Assembly (NCBI RefSeq): GCF_018598585.1
Contig: NZ_JAHESD010000030.1
Location: 1-60,886, forward strand
From: Chryseosolibacter indicum
Lineage (GTDB): Bacteria; Bacteroidota; Bacteroidia; Cytophagales; Cyclobacteriaceae
DNA: 60,886 nucleotides
Direction: 5' to 3'
Shown: in pieces, positions 36,409 to 44,498 of the stretch
Layout of the letters: every line of letters starts with the position of its first letter
Position numbering within the stretch: the stretch's first letter is position 1
The notes under the pieces: generated by a model
Seen by the model: only the letters and a program-made list of their open reading frames with translations
What the model was told of the DNA's origin: nothing
Database searches by the model: none
Position numbers and translations under genes: made by a program

Positions 36409-37579
36409 GCAGCATACCTCCGCTTTGCTGGGCGCGGCCTTCCTAATGGCTACCTCAGCTATTGGGCCTGGCTTTATTACGCAAACCACGGTATTCACCG
36501 AGAAGCTAAAAACAAGTTTTGCTTTTGTAATTCTGTGTTCAATTCTGCTCGACATTGTTGTTCAGCTCAACATCTGGCGTGTACTTACTGTTTCCGGTAA
36601 GCGCGGCCAAGAATTAGCTGACGATGTATTGAAAGGCTCCGGTGGTGTTCTTACCTTTTTCATTGTTCTTGGTGGCCTTGCTTTTAACATCGGTAATTTA
36701 GCAGGTGCGGGTCTCGGCATCCAGGTGATAACCGGTATCGATTTGAAGCTTGCTGTCCTGATCAGCACGGTTATTTCCTTGATTGTTTTTTGGTCTAAGG
36801 AAGCAGGCAAAGCAATAGACCTCTTTGCGAAAGTATTGGGTATAGGAATGATTTTACTCACAGCTTATATAGCCGTAAGTTCAAACCCTCCGGTGTCACA
36901 AGCAATTGAGCATTCGTTCTTCCCGGAGGTCATCGACACAACGGCTATCATGGTGCTTGTTGGCGGCACGGTCGGCGGCTACATAAGTTTTGCAGGTGCG
37001 CATAGGCTTATCGATGCAAAGATTACGGGCGCAGAAAATATTAAGTATGTGTCCAACGCAAGTGTCAAAGCCATTCTATTGGCTTCTGTAATGCGGGTTT
37101 TGTTGTTCCTTGCAGCACTGGGTGTGGTCGCAGGGGGAGCAACGTTGGATCCGGCAAATCCTGCTGCGTCTGTTTTTAACATAGCTGCTGGCAATGTTGG
37201 CTATCTCATATTTGGTGTAGTCCTTTGGTCAGCGTCCATTACATCTGTAGTTGGATCAGCATATACTTCTGTTTCGTTTCTAAAATCAATTCATCCTTTT
37301 TTTGAGAATAGATATCGTGTGGTCATCACTACCTTTATAATTATCTCGGCCACTGTTTTTCTTTTGGTTGGTAAACCGATAAACGTACTTGTCATCGCAG
37401 GTGCACTTAACGCCATTGTATTACCGCTTGCGCTGATAATCATTTTGATTGCTTCAAGAAAACCATTCCTTATCGGAGATTACAAACATTCACTGTGGTT
37501 AACTGTTTTTGGATGGATTGTAGCTATAATACTCTCTCTGATAAGTATCAAGACAATATTTTACGAGTTTGTAAAATGA
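36386..37579 (+). CDS. Nramp-like transporter of the 5-oxoprolinase operon
   Basis: A 397-residue membrane protein with about 11 helices, related to the Nramp family (YcsG type). The canonical TM1 metal-binding motif DPGN is replaced by GPGF ([12 protein letters not shown]), and the TM6 MPH motif is missing ([18 protein letters not shown]). It is therefore unlikely to move Mn or Fe like true Nramp proteins. In Bacillus the homologue ycsG lies with ycsF (pxpA) and kipI/kipA, so transport of 5-oxoproline or a related acid is a reasonable inference. The start is ATG 36386; TTG 36374 is less likely. Translationally coupled to pxpA. Confidence 0.9.
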   Translation: MSLSNISKQHTSALLGAAFLMATSAIGPGFITQTTVFTEKLKTSFAFVILCSILLDIVVQLNIWRVLTVSGKRGQELADDVLKGSGGVLTFFIVLGGLAFNIGNLAGAGLGIQVITGIDLKLAVLISTVISLIVFWSKEAGKAIDLFAKVLGIGMILLTAYIAVSSNPPVSQAIEHSFFPEVIDTTAIMVLVGGTVGGYISFAGAHRLIDAKITGAENIKYVSNASVKAILLASVMRVLLFLAALGVVAGGATLDPANPAASVFNIAAGNVGYLIFGVVLWSASITSVVGSAYTSVSFLKSIHPFFENRYRVVITTFIIISATVFLLVGKPINVLVIAGALNAIVLPLALIIILIASRKPFLIGDYKHSLWLTVFGWIVAIILSLISIKTIFYEFVK

Positions 37580-37621
37580 GGATACTACGGATTTTGCCAT
37601 CACTGGCGGTTAAAGCATTGA

Positions 37622-38206
37622 TTATACCCGGGTATTTTGAGATCGGATTAGTGCAAGAGAATCTGCGTCAAATCCAAATTGTTTGAGTATTTCAACAATG
37701 AACGACGTCTTCCCTTCTACATAGCCGTTTATATCTTCAGAAAACTTAGAAGCGAGCTTTTCCTTTAGTTCCCCATAAGCATGTGCTTGCGCTGGATGAG
37801 ACCGAAGGTAATCGCGGAATCTAATGTGATTAAGTAAACTTAGGCTTCCCTGCAGACACACATATAGATTATGTTCCGGCCATTCTCTTCCTGAACCATC
37901 CAGTGGCACTGATACTGAAATGCGTTTAAACGCTTCCCTGCCTTCTATACCCAAGTCTCCCAAATGTTGATAACCAAGTTTTTCCAATACTGAAGTTATT
38001 TTCTTCAACTTATTTTCGTCTGATGCTATGATATCTATATCAATAATCGGTTTTGCTTTCAGGCCGGGAACAGACGTACTACCAACATGTTCTATCCCTT
38101 CCATCAAACCCGATAACCTTGTCTCATAAACGCTGCGAAGTTGAAGGAAGGTTGCAGGCCATTGTTCTGAATACTGTGCTATAGTAATTAGTTTGAAAGC
38201 TGTCAT
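37622..38206 (-). CDS. GrpB family protein (nucleotidyltransferase fold)
   Basis: A 194-residue GrpB/UPF0157 protein. Seen: YSEQWPATFLQLRSVYETRL, IEHVGSTSVPGLKAKPIIDIDII (the pol-beta-type GS...D-x-D motif), LGYQHLGDLGIEGREAF, and HNLYVCLQGS, RFRDYLRSHP. The family has a minimal nucleotidyltransferase fold; no function is firmly established. Converges on the pxp operon, with a 42-bp gap. Confidence 0.9.
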   Translation of the reverse strand: MTAFKLITIAQYSEQWPATFLQLRSVYETRLSGLMEGIEHVGSTSVPGLKAKPIIDIDIIASDENKLKKITSVLEKLGYQHLGDLGIEGREAFKRISVSVPLDGSGREWPEHNLYVCLQGSLSLLNHIRFRDYLRSHPAQAHAYGELKEKLASKFSEDINGYVEGKTSFIVEILKQFGFDADSLALIRSQNTRV

Positions 38207-38360
38207 GATTAATTATTTCTAAGGTGGCACTCATGAAAATTTAAAATTAATAAAAGCATTAACAAATTGCTGACTGTCATCCATCATGAGCGTTGCCTGG
38301 TGTAACTGCAGCGGTGCCCCAGGAAGTGGGCTGGGCAACATAGTTGCGCCATGATTTTTT

Positions 38361-38395
38361 ATGTTACTTTTTTCATCCAAGAAAAAAAGTAACAT
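38361..38395. repeat. AT-rich inverted repeat
   Basis: Perfect 13-bp arms ATGTTACTTTTTT (38361-38373) and its complement (38383-38395), 9-nt spacer. It lies in the 38207-38799 gap, upstream of grpB, and does not follow any gene end on either strand closely. That gap contains no gene. Confidence 0.8.
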
Positions 38396-38552
38396 TAAAG
38401 GAAGAAACCATTATGAATAGAATAAGGCGGGGAATGTCGCACCAATGCAAGTGTCTGCGCCTCCTCTATGATAGAAAGCATCTTTCCTAATCCTCCCCAT
38501 CCCTAATTTATGGTTCATTTTAATATCAAATAGAATGGCTTGGGAATGAATT

Positions 38553-38655
38553 ATGCCAGCACCGTGCGAGCACCATGCCAGCACCATGTCTGCGAGAAAA
38601 TACCCCCATTTCTCGCAGACACGCTGTACGCACGGTGCTGGCATGGTGCTGGCAT
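38553..38655. repeat. 103-bp inverted repeat made of 11-bp units
   Basis: Left arm: 11-bp units ATGCCAGCACC, GTGCGAGCACC, ATGCCAGCACC, ATGTCTGCGAG. Right arm: complementary units including ACGGTGCTGGC and ATGGTGCTGGC. The arms are symmetric about 38604, with a perfect 13-bp inner stem (TGTCTGCGAGAAA, 38587-38599 with 38609-38621) and a 9-nt loop. The outer part pairs imperfectly. Transcribed or single-stranded, it would fold into a long hairpin. No T-run follows. Confidence 0.9.
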
Positions 38656-38773
38656 CGGACATTCCCGAGCTTATTGTCAGCTTCTCGTTAAATAAATGGG
38701 TGCCATTTTAAAGACCTTTGAAAAATATTTTAAACTATTTTTATGTCCGCGTATGGATTGCGGTATGCGAGCC

Positions 38774-38781
38774 TACTTTTG
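38774..38781 (+). promoter_or_regulatory. -7 element of the 38800 gene
   Basis: TACTTTTG, exact TAnnTTTG, 18 bp before the ATG at 38800. It rules out the upstream in-frame ATG at 38743 as the main start. Confidence 0.6.
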
Positions 38782-38799
38782 TTAAAAAACACAATACTT

Positions 38800-39357
38800 A
38801 TGGGAAAAATTAAAGGACACTCGCTCATCAAAGAAGTACGGGGACGCATTGGGAAAGACATGTACTTGCGCAAATCGGGACGCAATACCATTGTTTCCAG
38901 AAAAGGAATTGTACGGCGCTCCAGTGAGGGCCAGCAGGCTAACAGAGAGCGGTTTGCTCAGGCCGCGCTTCATGCCCGGACGATGTTAATTGGACCTGAA
39001 TTAAATAGAGCATATACGATTATGGGTATGCTACAAGGAATAACTGCAAAAAATGCAGCAATCAGTGATTTTTTACGTCAGCCGGAGATCGATTCCATAG
39101 AAACAGAAAATTATAAAGGAAACATAGGTGATACCCTTTTTATTATGGACAAACATGTTCTGAAACTTAATGAAGTTGAGGTGACCATTATAGCGCCAGA
39201 CGGAACACTGATTGAGCAGGGAAGCGCCGTACCCTGGAACCTTCATTGGAAATACAACGCCACTGTTCAAAGGTTCTTGCTACCTGGAACTAGAATTACC
39301 GTAACAGGCATTGACAGACTGAGAAGAAGGACCGAAAAGGTTGTTTTCGTAGGGTGA
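38800..39357 (+). CDS. Hypothetical basic protein (possible DUF6266-like)
   Basis: A 185-residue protein, no signal peptide. The N-terminal third is basic and glycine-rich (MGKIKGHSLIKEVRGRIG, then KDMYLRKSGRNTIVSRKG) and resembles the start of phylum-specific proteins of the DUF6266 kind; the C-terminal half is beta-rich (LNEVEVTIIAPDGTL, LLPGTRITVTGIDRLRRR). Function unknown. It stands alone between repeats and a tRNA. Start ATG 38800 was chosen because a -7 box lies between it and ATG 38743. The 39358-39606 gap that follows holds no recognisable gene. Confidence 0.7.
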   Translation: MGKIKGHSLIKEVRGRIGKDMYLRKSGRNTIVSRKGIVRRSSEGQQANRERFAQAALHARTMLIGPELNRAYTIMGMLQGITAKNAAISDFLRQPEIDSIETENYKGNIGDTLFIMDKHVLKLNEVEVTIIAPDGTLIEQGSAVPWNLHWKYNATVQRFLLPGTRITVTGIDRLRRRTEKVVFVG

Positions 39358-39606
39358 GGAGAGCCGTCTCTGGATCCCTACTTCTGAAAAAGGATTAGTT
39401 AAAGTCGCTTTTTTCCAGAAGATGCCTTTTGTCGCCTGACGGCGATATGAATTATCTTCGGTTTGACAATAAAGCGGTAGCAATAATTTAAGAAAGGACC
39501 TGTAAAGTTACTTTTCAATGGTAGCGGCTTTTAATAACAATCGGAAGAACTTGTATGGCGTAAGTCGGATAAGAGCCTAAGGGAATACTTTATTTAAAAA
39601 GGGCAT

Positions 39607-39636
39607 AAAAAAAGCGACCTTTTATAGTCGCTTTTT
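39607..39636 (-). terminator. Terminator of the initiator tRNA (bidirectional)
   Basis: Stem AAAAAGCGAC (39609-39618) with GTCGCTTTTT (39627-39636), 8-nt loop, T-runs on both strands. It lies 6 bp beyond the tRNA 3' end. Confidence 0.85.
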
Positions 39637-39641
39637 ACTAG

Positions 39642-39714
<73 letters not shown>

Positions 39715-39840
39715 ATATATTTTTGTTTTAGGAACTTCTTTCTTAACGTCTGCAGGTATATAACTTATTTCCTATCAAATAAAGTTCCCTGCTTTTTGTA
39801 TCGGATGGCAAAAGTAGAGCTTTAACTAATAAAAAACAAG

Positions 39841-39848
39841 TACCTTTG
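39841..39848 (+). promoter_or_regulatory. era promoter -7 element
   Basis: TACCTTTG, exact TAnnTTTG, only 6 nt before the ATG at 39855. The era mRNA would be leaderless or nearly so. Confidence 0.65.
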
Positions 39849-39854
39849 CAGAAG

Positions 39855-40742
39855 ATGGAACAAAAAGGTTTTAAATCTGGCTTTGTTAGTATCGTAGGGC
39901 GGCCTAATGTCGGTAAATCGTCTTTGATGAATAAATTAATGGGTGAAAATCTCTCCATTATTACATCAAAAGCGCAGACTACCCGCCATAGAATTATGGG
40001 AATTCTCAATGGCGAGAATTATCAGGTGGTTTATTCTGATACTCCGGGCATTCTTGAACCGAAATACTCGCTTCATGAAGCTATGATGAGCTACGTGAAG
40101 GTTTCGCTAGAGGATGCAGATGTTATATTGCTGGTGGTAGAGTTGGAAGATAAATTTGATCAGCAGCTATTTGAAAGATTCCTTCGGATTAAAACACCAA
40201 TTATTCTCCTTCTAAACAAAATAGACCTTGCAAAAGGATCGCAGGTAGAAGATAAGATTGCTTATTGGAAGAGTGCTATACCCAATGTCAGCAGCATCTT
40301 GCCGGTTTCTGCTAAATCAGGAACCAATGTCGATAAGATACTGGATGTGATCCTGGAGAAAATACCTGATCATCCTCCGTTCTTTCCGCAGGACGAGTTC
40401 ACCGATAGAACAGAGCGGTTCTTTGCATCAGAAATAATAAGGGAGAAAATTTTCCTAAATTATTCAGAAGAGATTCCGTATAGCGCTGAAGTTGTAATTA
40501 ACTCATTTAAAGATCAGCCTGACATTATCCGCATCAGTGCAGAGATTTATGTTGAACGTGATTCGCAGAAAGGAATACTGATCGGTAAGGCAGGAAGTTC
40601 TTTGAAGAAGGTAGGTATGGAAGCACGAAAAGACATGGAAGCCTTCTTTGGAAAGAAAATCTTTCTTGAAACGCATGTTAAAGTGGCCACAAACTGGCGT
40701 AAAGAACGAAACAAGCTCAGGCAGTTTGGGTACACCGAATAA
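39855..40742 (+). CDS. era: GTPase Era
   Basis: A 295-residue GTPase for 16S rRNA maturation and small-subunit assembly. Seen: G1 GRPNVGKSS (from residue 15), G3 DTPG (YSDTPGILEP), G4 LNKIDL, G5 PVSAKSG, and the C-terminal KH domain (RISAEIYVERDSQKGILIGKAGSSLKKVGMEARKDMEAFFGKKIFLETHVKV). Start ATG 39855; the TTG at 39846 lies within the -7 box. It is followed by der 27 bp downstream, an era-der operon. Confidence 0.97.
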   Translation: MEQKGFKSGFVSIVGRPNVGKSSLMNKLMGENLSIITSKAQTTRHRIMGILNGENYQVVYSDTPGILEPKYSLHEAMMSYVKVSLEDADVILLVVELEDKFDQQLFERFLRIKTPIILLLNKIDLAKGSQVEDKIAYWKSAIPNVSSILPVSAKSGTNVDKILDVILEKIPDHPPFFPQDEFTDRTERFFASEIIREKIFLNYSEEIPYSAEVVINSFKDQPDIIRISAEIYVERDSQKGILIGKAGSSLKKVGMEARKDMEAFFGKKIFLETHVKVATNWRKERNKLRQFGYTE

Positions 40743-40769
40743 ATAAGTAAGTAATTTGTACGTATAGAA

Positions 40770-42077
40770 ATGGCAAATGTAGTAGCAATAGTAGGCAGAC
40801 CAAATGTTGGAAAGTCGACATTCTTTAACCGATTAATCGAAAAACGCCAGGCGATTATGGATGATATTTCTGGTGTTACACGCGATCGTCACTATGGTTA
40901 TGCTGAATGGTGTGGCAAATTCTTTACGGTAATCGATACGGGAGGTTATGTAACAGGATCAGAAGACAAGTTTGAATCTGAAATCAGAAAACAGGTGAAG
41001 CTTGCTATAGATGAAGCGTCTGCAATCATCTTTATGGTTGATTGTCGTGATGGATTAACTGGTTTCGATAAGGAGTTTGCGAATATTCTCAGAACCTCCA
41101 AGAAGCCAACCTTTATCGCTGCCAATAAAGCTGATACACCTGATAAGTCGATGCTTGCAGCTGAGTTCTATGAGTTAGCCTTAGGTGAAGTTTATCCCGT
41201 ATCTGCCGAGAACGGTGGCGGTACAGGCGAGCTGTTAGACGAACTTGTAAAAACTTTTCCTTCAGAAGGAGTTGAAGATCCTGATGCCGGGATTCCAAGA
41301 ATCTCTATCCTGGGAAGACCTAACGTCGGAAAGTCGTCGTTGCTTAACGCGTTGTTAGGAACAGAAAGAAGTATTGTTACGGATGAGGCAGGCACTACCC
41401 GTGACGCCATTCACTCTTATTATAAGATGTTTGGTAAGAACTTTATCCTTATTGATACTGCGGGGATTAGGAAGAAAGGTAAAGTAAAGGACGATATAGA
41501 ATTCTATTCCGTTTTACGATCTCTTCGCGCTCTTGAAGAAAGTGATGTAGTTATTGTAGTGATAGACGCTGAACGCGGAATGGAAGCCCAGGACGTTAAT
41601 ATCATTAGCCTTGCCCAACGTCAGGGTAAGGGAATGGTAATTATGGTAAACAAATGGGATCTTATTCAAAAAGACTCAAAAACAGCAGACAAGTACAAGA
41701 AAGAGATTTACGAGAAACTTGCACCTATAGATTATATTCCGATTATCTTTTCATCTGTTCTTGAGAAGCAGAGGGTATTCCAGGTGATTGAGAAGGCGGT
41801 TAATGTTTTTGATAGCAAAACAAAGAAAATACCCACTTCTAAGCTTAATGAGGTTATACTTCCTGAGATTGAGCGTTACCCCCCTCCGGCAACCAAAGGA
41901 AAGTTTATACAGATTAAATATATAACCCAAGTAGCTGCTCGGTTTCCATCGTTTGCGTTTTTCTGTAACCACCCTCAATACATCCAACCTTCTTACGAAA
42001 GGTTTTTGGAGAACAGAATTCGAGAGAATTTTGACTTTGAGGGGGTACCGGTAAGGTTAATCTTCAAGAAAAAATAA
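40770..42077 (+). CDS. der: GTPase Der (EngA)
   Basis: A 435-residue double GTPase required for large-subunit assembly. Seen: two G domains, each with GRPNVGKST/S (residues 9-17 and about 181-190), DTGGY and DTAGIRKKGK as G3, NKAD and NKWD as G4, and a C-terminal KH-like domain ending EGVPVRLIFKKK. Length and arrangement are normal. Downstream of era in the same operon. Confidence 0.98.
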   Translation: MANVVAIVGRPNVGKSTFFNRLIEKRQAIMDDISGVTRDRHYGYAEWCGKFFTVIDTGGYVTGSEDKFESEIRKQVKLAIDEASAIIFMVDCRDGLTGFDKEFANILRTSKKPTFIAANKADTPDKSMLAAEFYELALGEVYPVSAENGGGTGELLDELVKTFPSEGVEDPDAGIPRISILGRPNVGKSSLLNALLGTERSIVTDEAGTTRDAIHSYYKMFGKNFILIDTAGIRKKGKVKDDIEFYSVLRSLRALEESDVVIVVIDAERGMEAQDVNIISLAQRQGKGMVIMVNKWDLIQKDSKTADKYKKEIYEKLAPIDYIPIIFSSVLEKQRVFQVIEKAVNVFDSKTKKIPTSKLNEVILPEIERYPPPATKGKFIQIKYITQVAARFPSFAFFCNHPQYIQPSYERFLENRIRENFDFEGVPVRLIFKKK

Positions 42078-42116
42078 TTTTTCCTTACCCGACGGTTTAC
42101 AATTAATCAATACTTG

Positions 42117-42124
42117 TATATTTG
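42117..42124 (+). promoter_or_regulatory. Promoter -7 element of the small lipoprotein gene
   Basis: TATATTTG, exact TAnnTTTG, with TTTA at 42096-42099 as a weak -33 element (17-bp spacer). Confidence 0.55.
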
Positions 42125-42150
42125 CCATTGAATTTTAAAACCTGTAAACT

Positions 42151-42339
42151 ATGAAAAAACTTATCGCATTGTTAATGGTATGCGGTTTTGCATTTGCATT
42201 CGTAGCTTGTGGCGGTGGTTCTAAGAACGAAGCTGAAAGCACAGATTCAACTGCAACCGAAACTCCTGCTGTTGAACCAGCTCCTGCTGACACAACTGCA
42301 ACTGACACAACTGCAACTGATACAACTGCAGCTCACTAA
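42151..42339 (+). CDS. Small Thr/Asp-rich lipoprotein
   Basis: A 62-residue lipoprotein. Signal MKKLIALLMVCGFAFAFVAC, Cys20, then a low-complexity tail made of TDSTATE, PAPADTTA and three copies of TDTTA (15-bp DNA repeat units). No folded domain is expected. Such proteins are common and often highly expressed in Bacteroidota, as the strong promoter and double terminator here also suggest. Function unknown. Confidence 0.8.
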   Translation: MKKLIALLMVCGFAFAFVACGGGSKNEAESTDSTATETPAVEPAPADTTATDTTATDTTAAH

Positions 42340-42341
42340 TT

Positions 42342-42361
42342 AACAATCAAAAAAGATTGTT
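42342..42361 (+). terminator. First of two hairpins after the small lipoprotein gene
   Basis: AACAATC, loop of six A, GATTGTT, then a short T-run. Weak on its own. Confidence 0.5.
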
Positions 42362-42369
42362 TTCCCGGG

Positions 42370-42399
42370 AAGGCTTTAGATTTGCTAAAGCCTTTTTTT
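42370..42399 (+). terminator. Rho-independent terminator after the small lipoprotein gene
   Basis: Perfect 10-bp stem AAGGCTTTAG/CTAAAGCCTT, 5-nt loop, seven T. Confidence 0.93.
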
Positions 42400-42418
42400 A
42401 TTTGCCTTTGATTTGTCT

Positions 42419-43045
42419 ATGAATGAACAAAAGGTTTATCAGATACTTCATCAATACGTTCCCGAGGCATCTCTTCAATATTGCTTTGCCCTTTGGAAGA
42501 ATAACCCTTTTACCCTAAAAATCACCAAATCAAGACAATCTAAAGTTGGGGACTTCACTGCGAAGCGAAATATTAAAACACCTCAAATTACCCTCAACAA
42601 CGACCTTAACCCTTATCTTTTCCTTGTTACCTATATTCATGAGGTAGCACATCTTCATGTTTTTGTAAGACATGGTAACAGGGTTGAGCCTCATGGCGAT
42701 GAATGGAAAAACGTGTTTCAACGCCTGATGATCCCTTTACTTGATATTTCTGTTTTTCCTGAAGAAATCTTACACGTACTCAGGTTGCACATGGTTAATC
42801 CAAAGGCAAGTTCATTTGCTGATAGTGACTTAACCAAAGCTTTCAGGCTGTTTGATAAGAATGCCTCAAATTTTGCCTGTTTATCTGATCTTCCTGAGGG
42901 AAGTATCTTCCAGTTTCAACACCGTTATTTCCAGAAAGGCAAGATTAAAAGAACCCGAATTGTGTGTAAGGAGATAAAATCTAAACGTAATTACCTCATC
43001 CCTGCCGATGTATTGGTAAGTGACGTACAATTGAGCTTGCTTTAA
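42419..43045 (+). CDS. SprT-like zinc metalloprotease-fold protein
   Basis: A 208-residue SprT-like domain protein. Seen: the zinc motif HEVAHLHV (HExxH) in the N-terminal half, the following PHGDEWK that carries the third ligand His, and FALWKNNPFTLKITKSRQSKVGDF at the N terminus. The C-terminal part has basic, Cys-containing strands (NFACLSDLPEGSIFQFQHRYFQKGKIKRTRIVC) that resemble a degenerate zinc-ribbon. Relatives of SPRTN process DNA-protein crosslinks in eukaryotes; the bacterial role is not established. ATG 42419 chosen over TTG 42413. Confidence 0.87.
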   Translation: MNEQKVYQILHQYVPEASLQYCFALWKNNPFTLKITKSRQSKVGDFTAKRNIKTPQITLNNDLNPYLFLVTYIHEVAHLHVFVRHGNRVEPHGDEWKNVFQRLMIPLLDISVFPEEILHVLRLHMVNPKASSFADSDLTKAFRLFDKNASNFACLSDLPEGSIFQFQHRYFQKGKIKRTRIVCKEIKSKRNYLIPADVLVSDVQLSLL

Positions 43046-43107
43046 AAGCGGAGTGTAAAGGAGGAAGCTAAAGGAATCTGCAATTGCCTCCTCGTATAAA
43101 TATTAAC

Positions 43108-43674
43108 TCACCCCAATCTCCGTTGAATTAATTTACTCACGATATCGTAAAACGTATGAGGTTGAAAGGTGCGCCACTTTTCAATTTCCAGCGTGCCACC
43201 CATGTTTATATAATTATCTACGTTAAATTTCCTGAACTCTTCACGAATAAATTCGGGGAAAGAGACTGCGGCAATCCAGCCATCTTCAACGTCTTCAAAC
43301 CACTCTTCGTAGTAGCAATCATCCGACCCATGAAAGTTCAAAATGTTCTCTCCAATAAGAATGAACTTATTGATCCCTTCATTGATAAGATGCTCAATGA
43401 TGTTTCTTTTTAGTGTCATGATGTCGTTGTTGATCGCATCATTCCATTCACCAATAAATTCTATGATGGTATAACCTGCATCGTAATCTGTATAAAGGAT
43501 TTTAATGTACAGCGTTTCAGACCCAATGTTATCCCAGGCTGGATCTATGTAATAGCCGTAGATAGTTTCCGAGTAAACATCGAAGTTGTATTGCTTCCCA
43601 TAAAATGGTGAGCGTTGATCGACAGAAGAGTCGTAATATTTAAGCCAGTTATAGTATGGTTCAATTTGATGCAT
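43108..43674 (-). CDS. Hypothetical acidic, aromatic-rich protein
   Basis: A 188-residue cytoplasmic protein rich in Tyr, Asp and Glu (HQIEPYYNWLKYYDSS, then GSDDCYYEEWFEDVEDGW). Its ATG at 43672-43674 overlaps the murQ stop region by 14 bp, so it is translationally coupled to murQ. A longer frame would start inside murQ and is rejected. No known family is recognised. By position it could be an accessory of MurNAc recycling, but it is just as possibly unrelated. Confidence 0.7.
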   Translation of the reverse strand: MHQIEPYYNWLKYYDSSVDQRSPFYGKQYNFDVYSETIYGYYIDPAWDNIGSETLYIKILYTDYDAGYTIIEFIGEWNDAINNDIMTLKRNIIEHLINEGINKFILIGENILNFHGSDDCYYEEWFEDVEDGWIAAVSFPEFIREEFRKFNVDNYINMGGTLEIEKWRTFQPHTFYDIVSKLIQRRLG

Positions 43675-44479
43675 GTCCTTTTCGGCTCTCAACAGCCTTG
43701 CGGACAGAACCAAATTCAAGCAGTAATCGTTCGGCCTCTTTTTCGTCTACGGCAAGTTCTTCCATAATCATTCTTGCGCCTCTGTCAACCAGCTTTGCAT
43801 TGGTGAGTTGCATATCTACCATTTTGTTACCTTTTACTCTTCCGAGTTTAATCATAACAGAGGTAGATATCATGTTAAGAACCAGCTTTTGAGCCGTACC
43901 GGATTTCATCCGGGTGCTTCCCGTAACAAACTCAGGGCCTACTACTACTTCTATAGGGAAATCTGCATATTTAGAAACTTCTGAATTTGCATTACAGGTT
44001 ATACTAGCAGTAGTAATGCCGTTGGCTTTTGCCTCTTTTAGTCCACCAATAACATAAGGTGTTCTTCCCGAAGCGGCAATGCCTACAAGCACGTCTTTCT
44101 TGTTTATTCCATAAGCCTGCAGGTCAATCCAGGCCTGTTGCTGGTTGTCTTCAGCATTTTCAACAGCCTTCCTTATGGCTGTATCTCCACCGGCTATCAA
44201 CCCCACTACCTTTCCGTGCGGCATTCCATAGGTAGGCGGTATTTCTGAAGCATCAAGAATGCCAAGTCTGCCACTGGTGCCGGCTCCTATGTAGAATAAC
44301 CTTCCGTCGTCCTTCATCTTTCCGACTACAGCACTAACTAATGCCTCGATCTGCGGAATAATCTTTTCAACAGCGAGGGGTACTGTTTTATCCTCCCGGT
44401 TTATGTTCACCAGAAGGTCGTTAACACTCATTTGTTCCAGGTTATTATAATTTGAGGAGGACTCAGTAACAGATGACAT
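43661..44479 (-). CDS. murQ: N-acetylmuramic acid 6-phosphate etherase
   Basis: A 272-residue MurQ. It cleaves the lactyl ether of MurNAc-6-phosphate to GlcNAc-6-phosphate in cell-wall recycling. Seen: the SIS fold with FYIGAGTSGRLGILDASEIPPTYG, VGLIAGGDTAIRKAVENAEDN, VLVGIAASGRTPYVIGGL and FVTGSTRMKSGTAQKLVLNMIST, the family signature. Located 19 bp downstream of a BadF-type kinase gene, the arrangement of a recycling operon. Confidence 0.97.
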   Translation of the reverse strand: MSSVTESSSNYNNLEQMSVNDLLVNINREDKTVPLAVEKIIPQIEALVSAVVGKMKDDGRLFYIGAGTSGRLGILDASEIPPTYGMPHGKVVGLIAGGDTAIRKAVENAEDNQQQAWIDLQAYGINKKDVLVGIAASGRTPYVIGGLKEAKANGITTASITCNANSEVSKYADFPIEVVVGPEFVTGSTRMKSGTAQKLVLNMISTSVMIKLGRVKGNKMVDMQLTNAKLVDRGARMIMEELAVDEKEAERLLLEFGSVRKAVESRKGHASN

Positions 44480-44498
44480 ATGTATGGTGCTTGGCGAA

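Noticed and set aside
38411-38662. 83-codon minus-strand frame at 38.5 kb
   Set aside because: It is generated by the inverted repeat; no recognisable protein.
42259-42336. 15-bp tandem repeat as an intergenic element
   Set aside because: It is in frame and encodes the TDTTA tail of the small lipoprotein.
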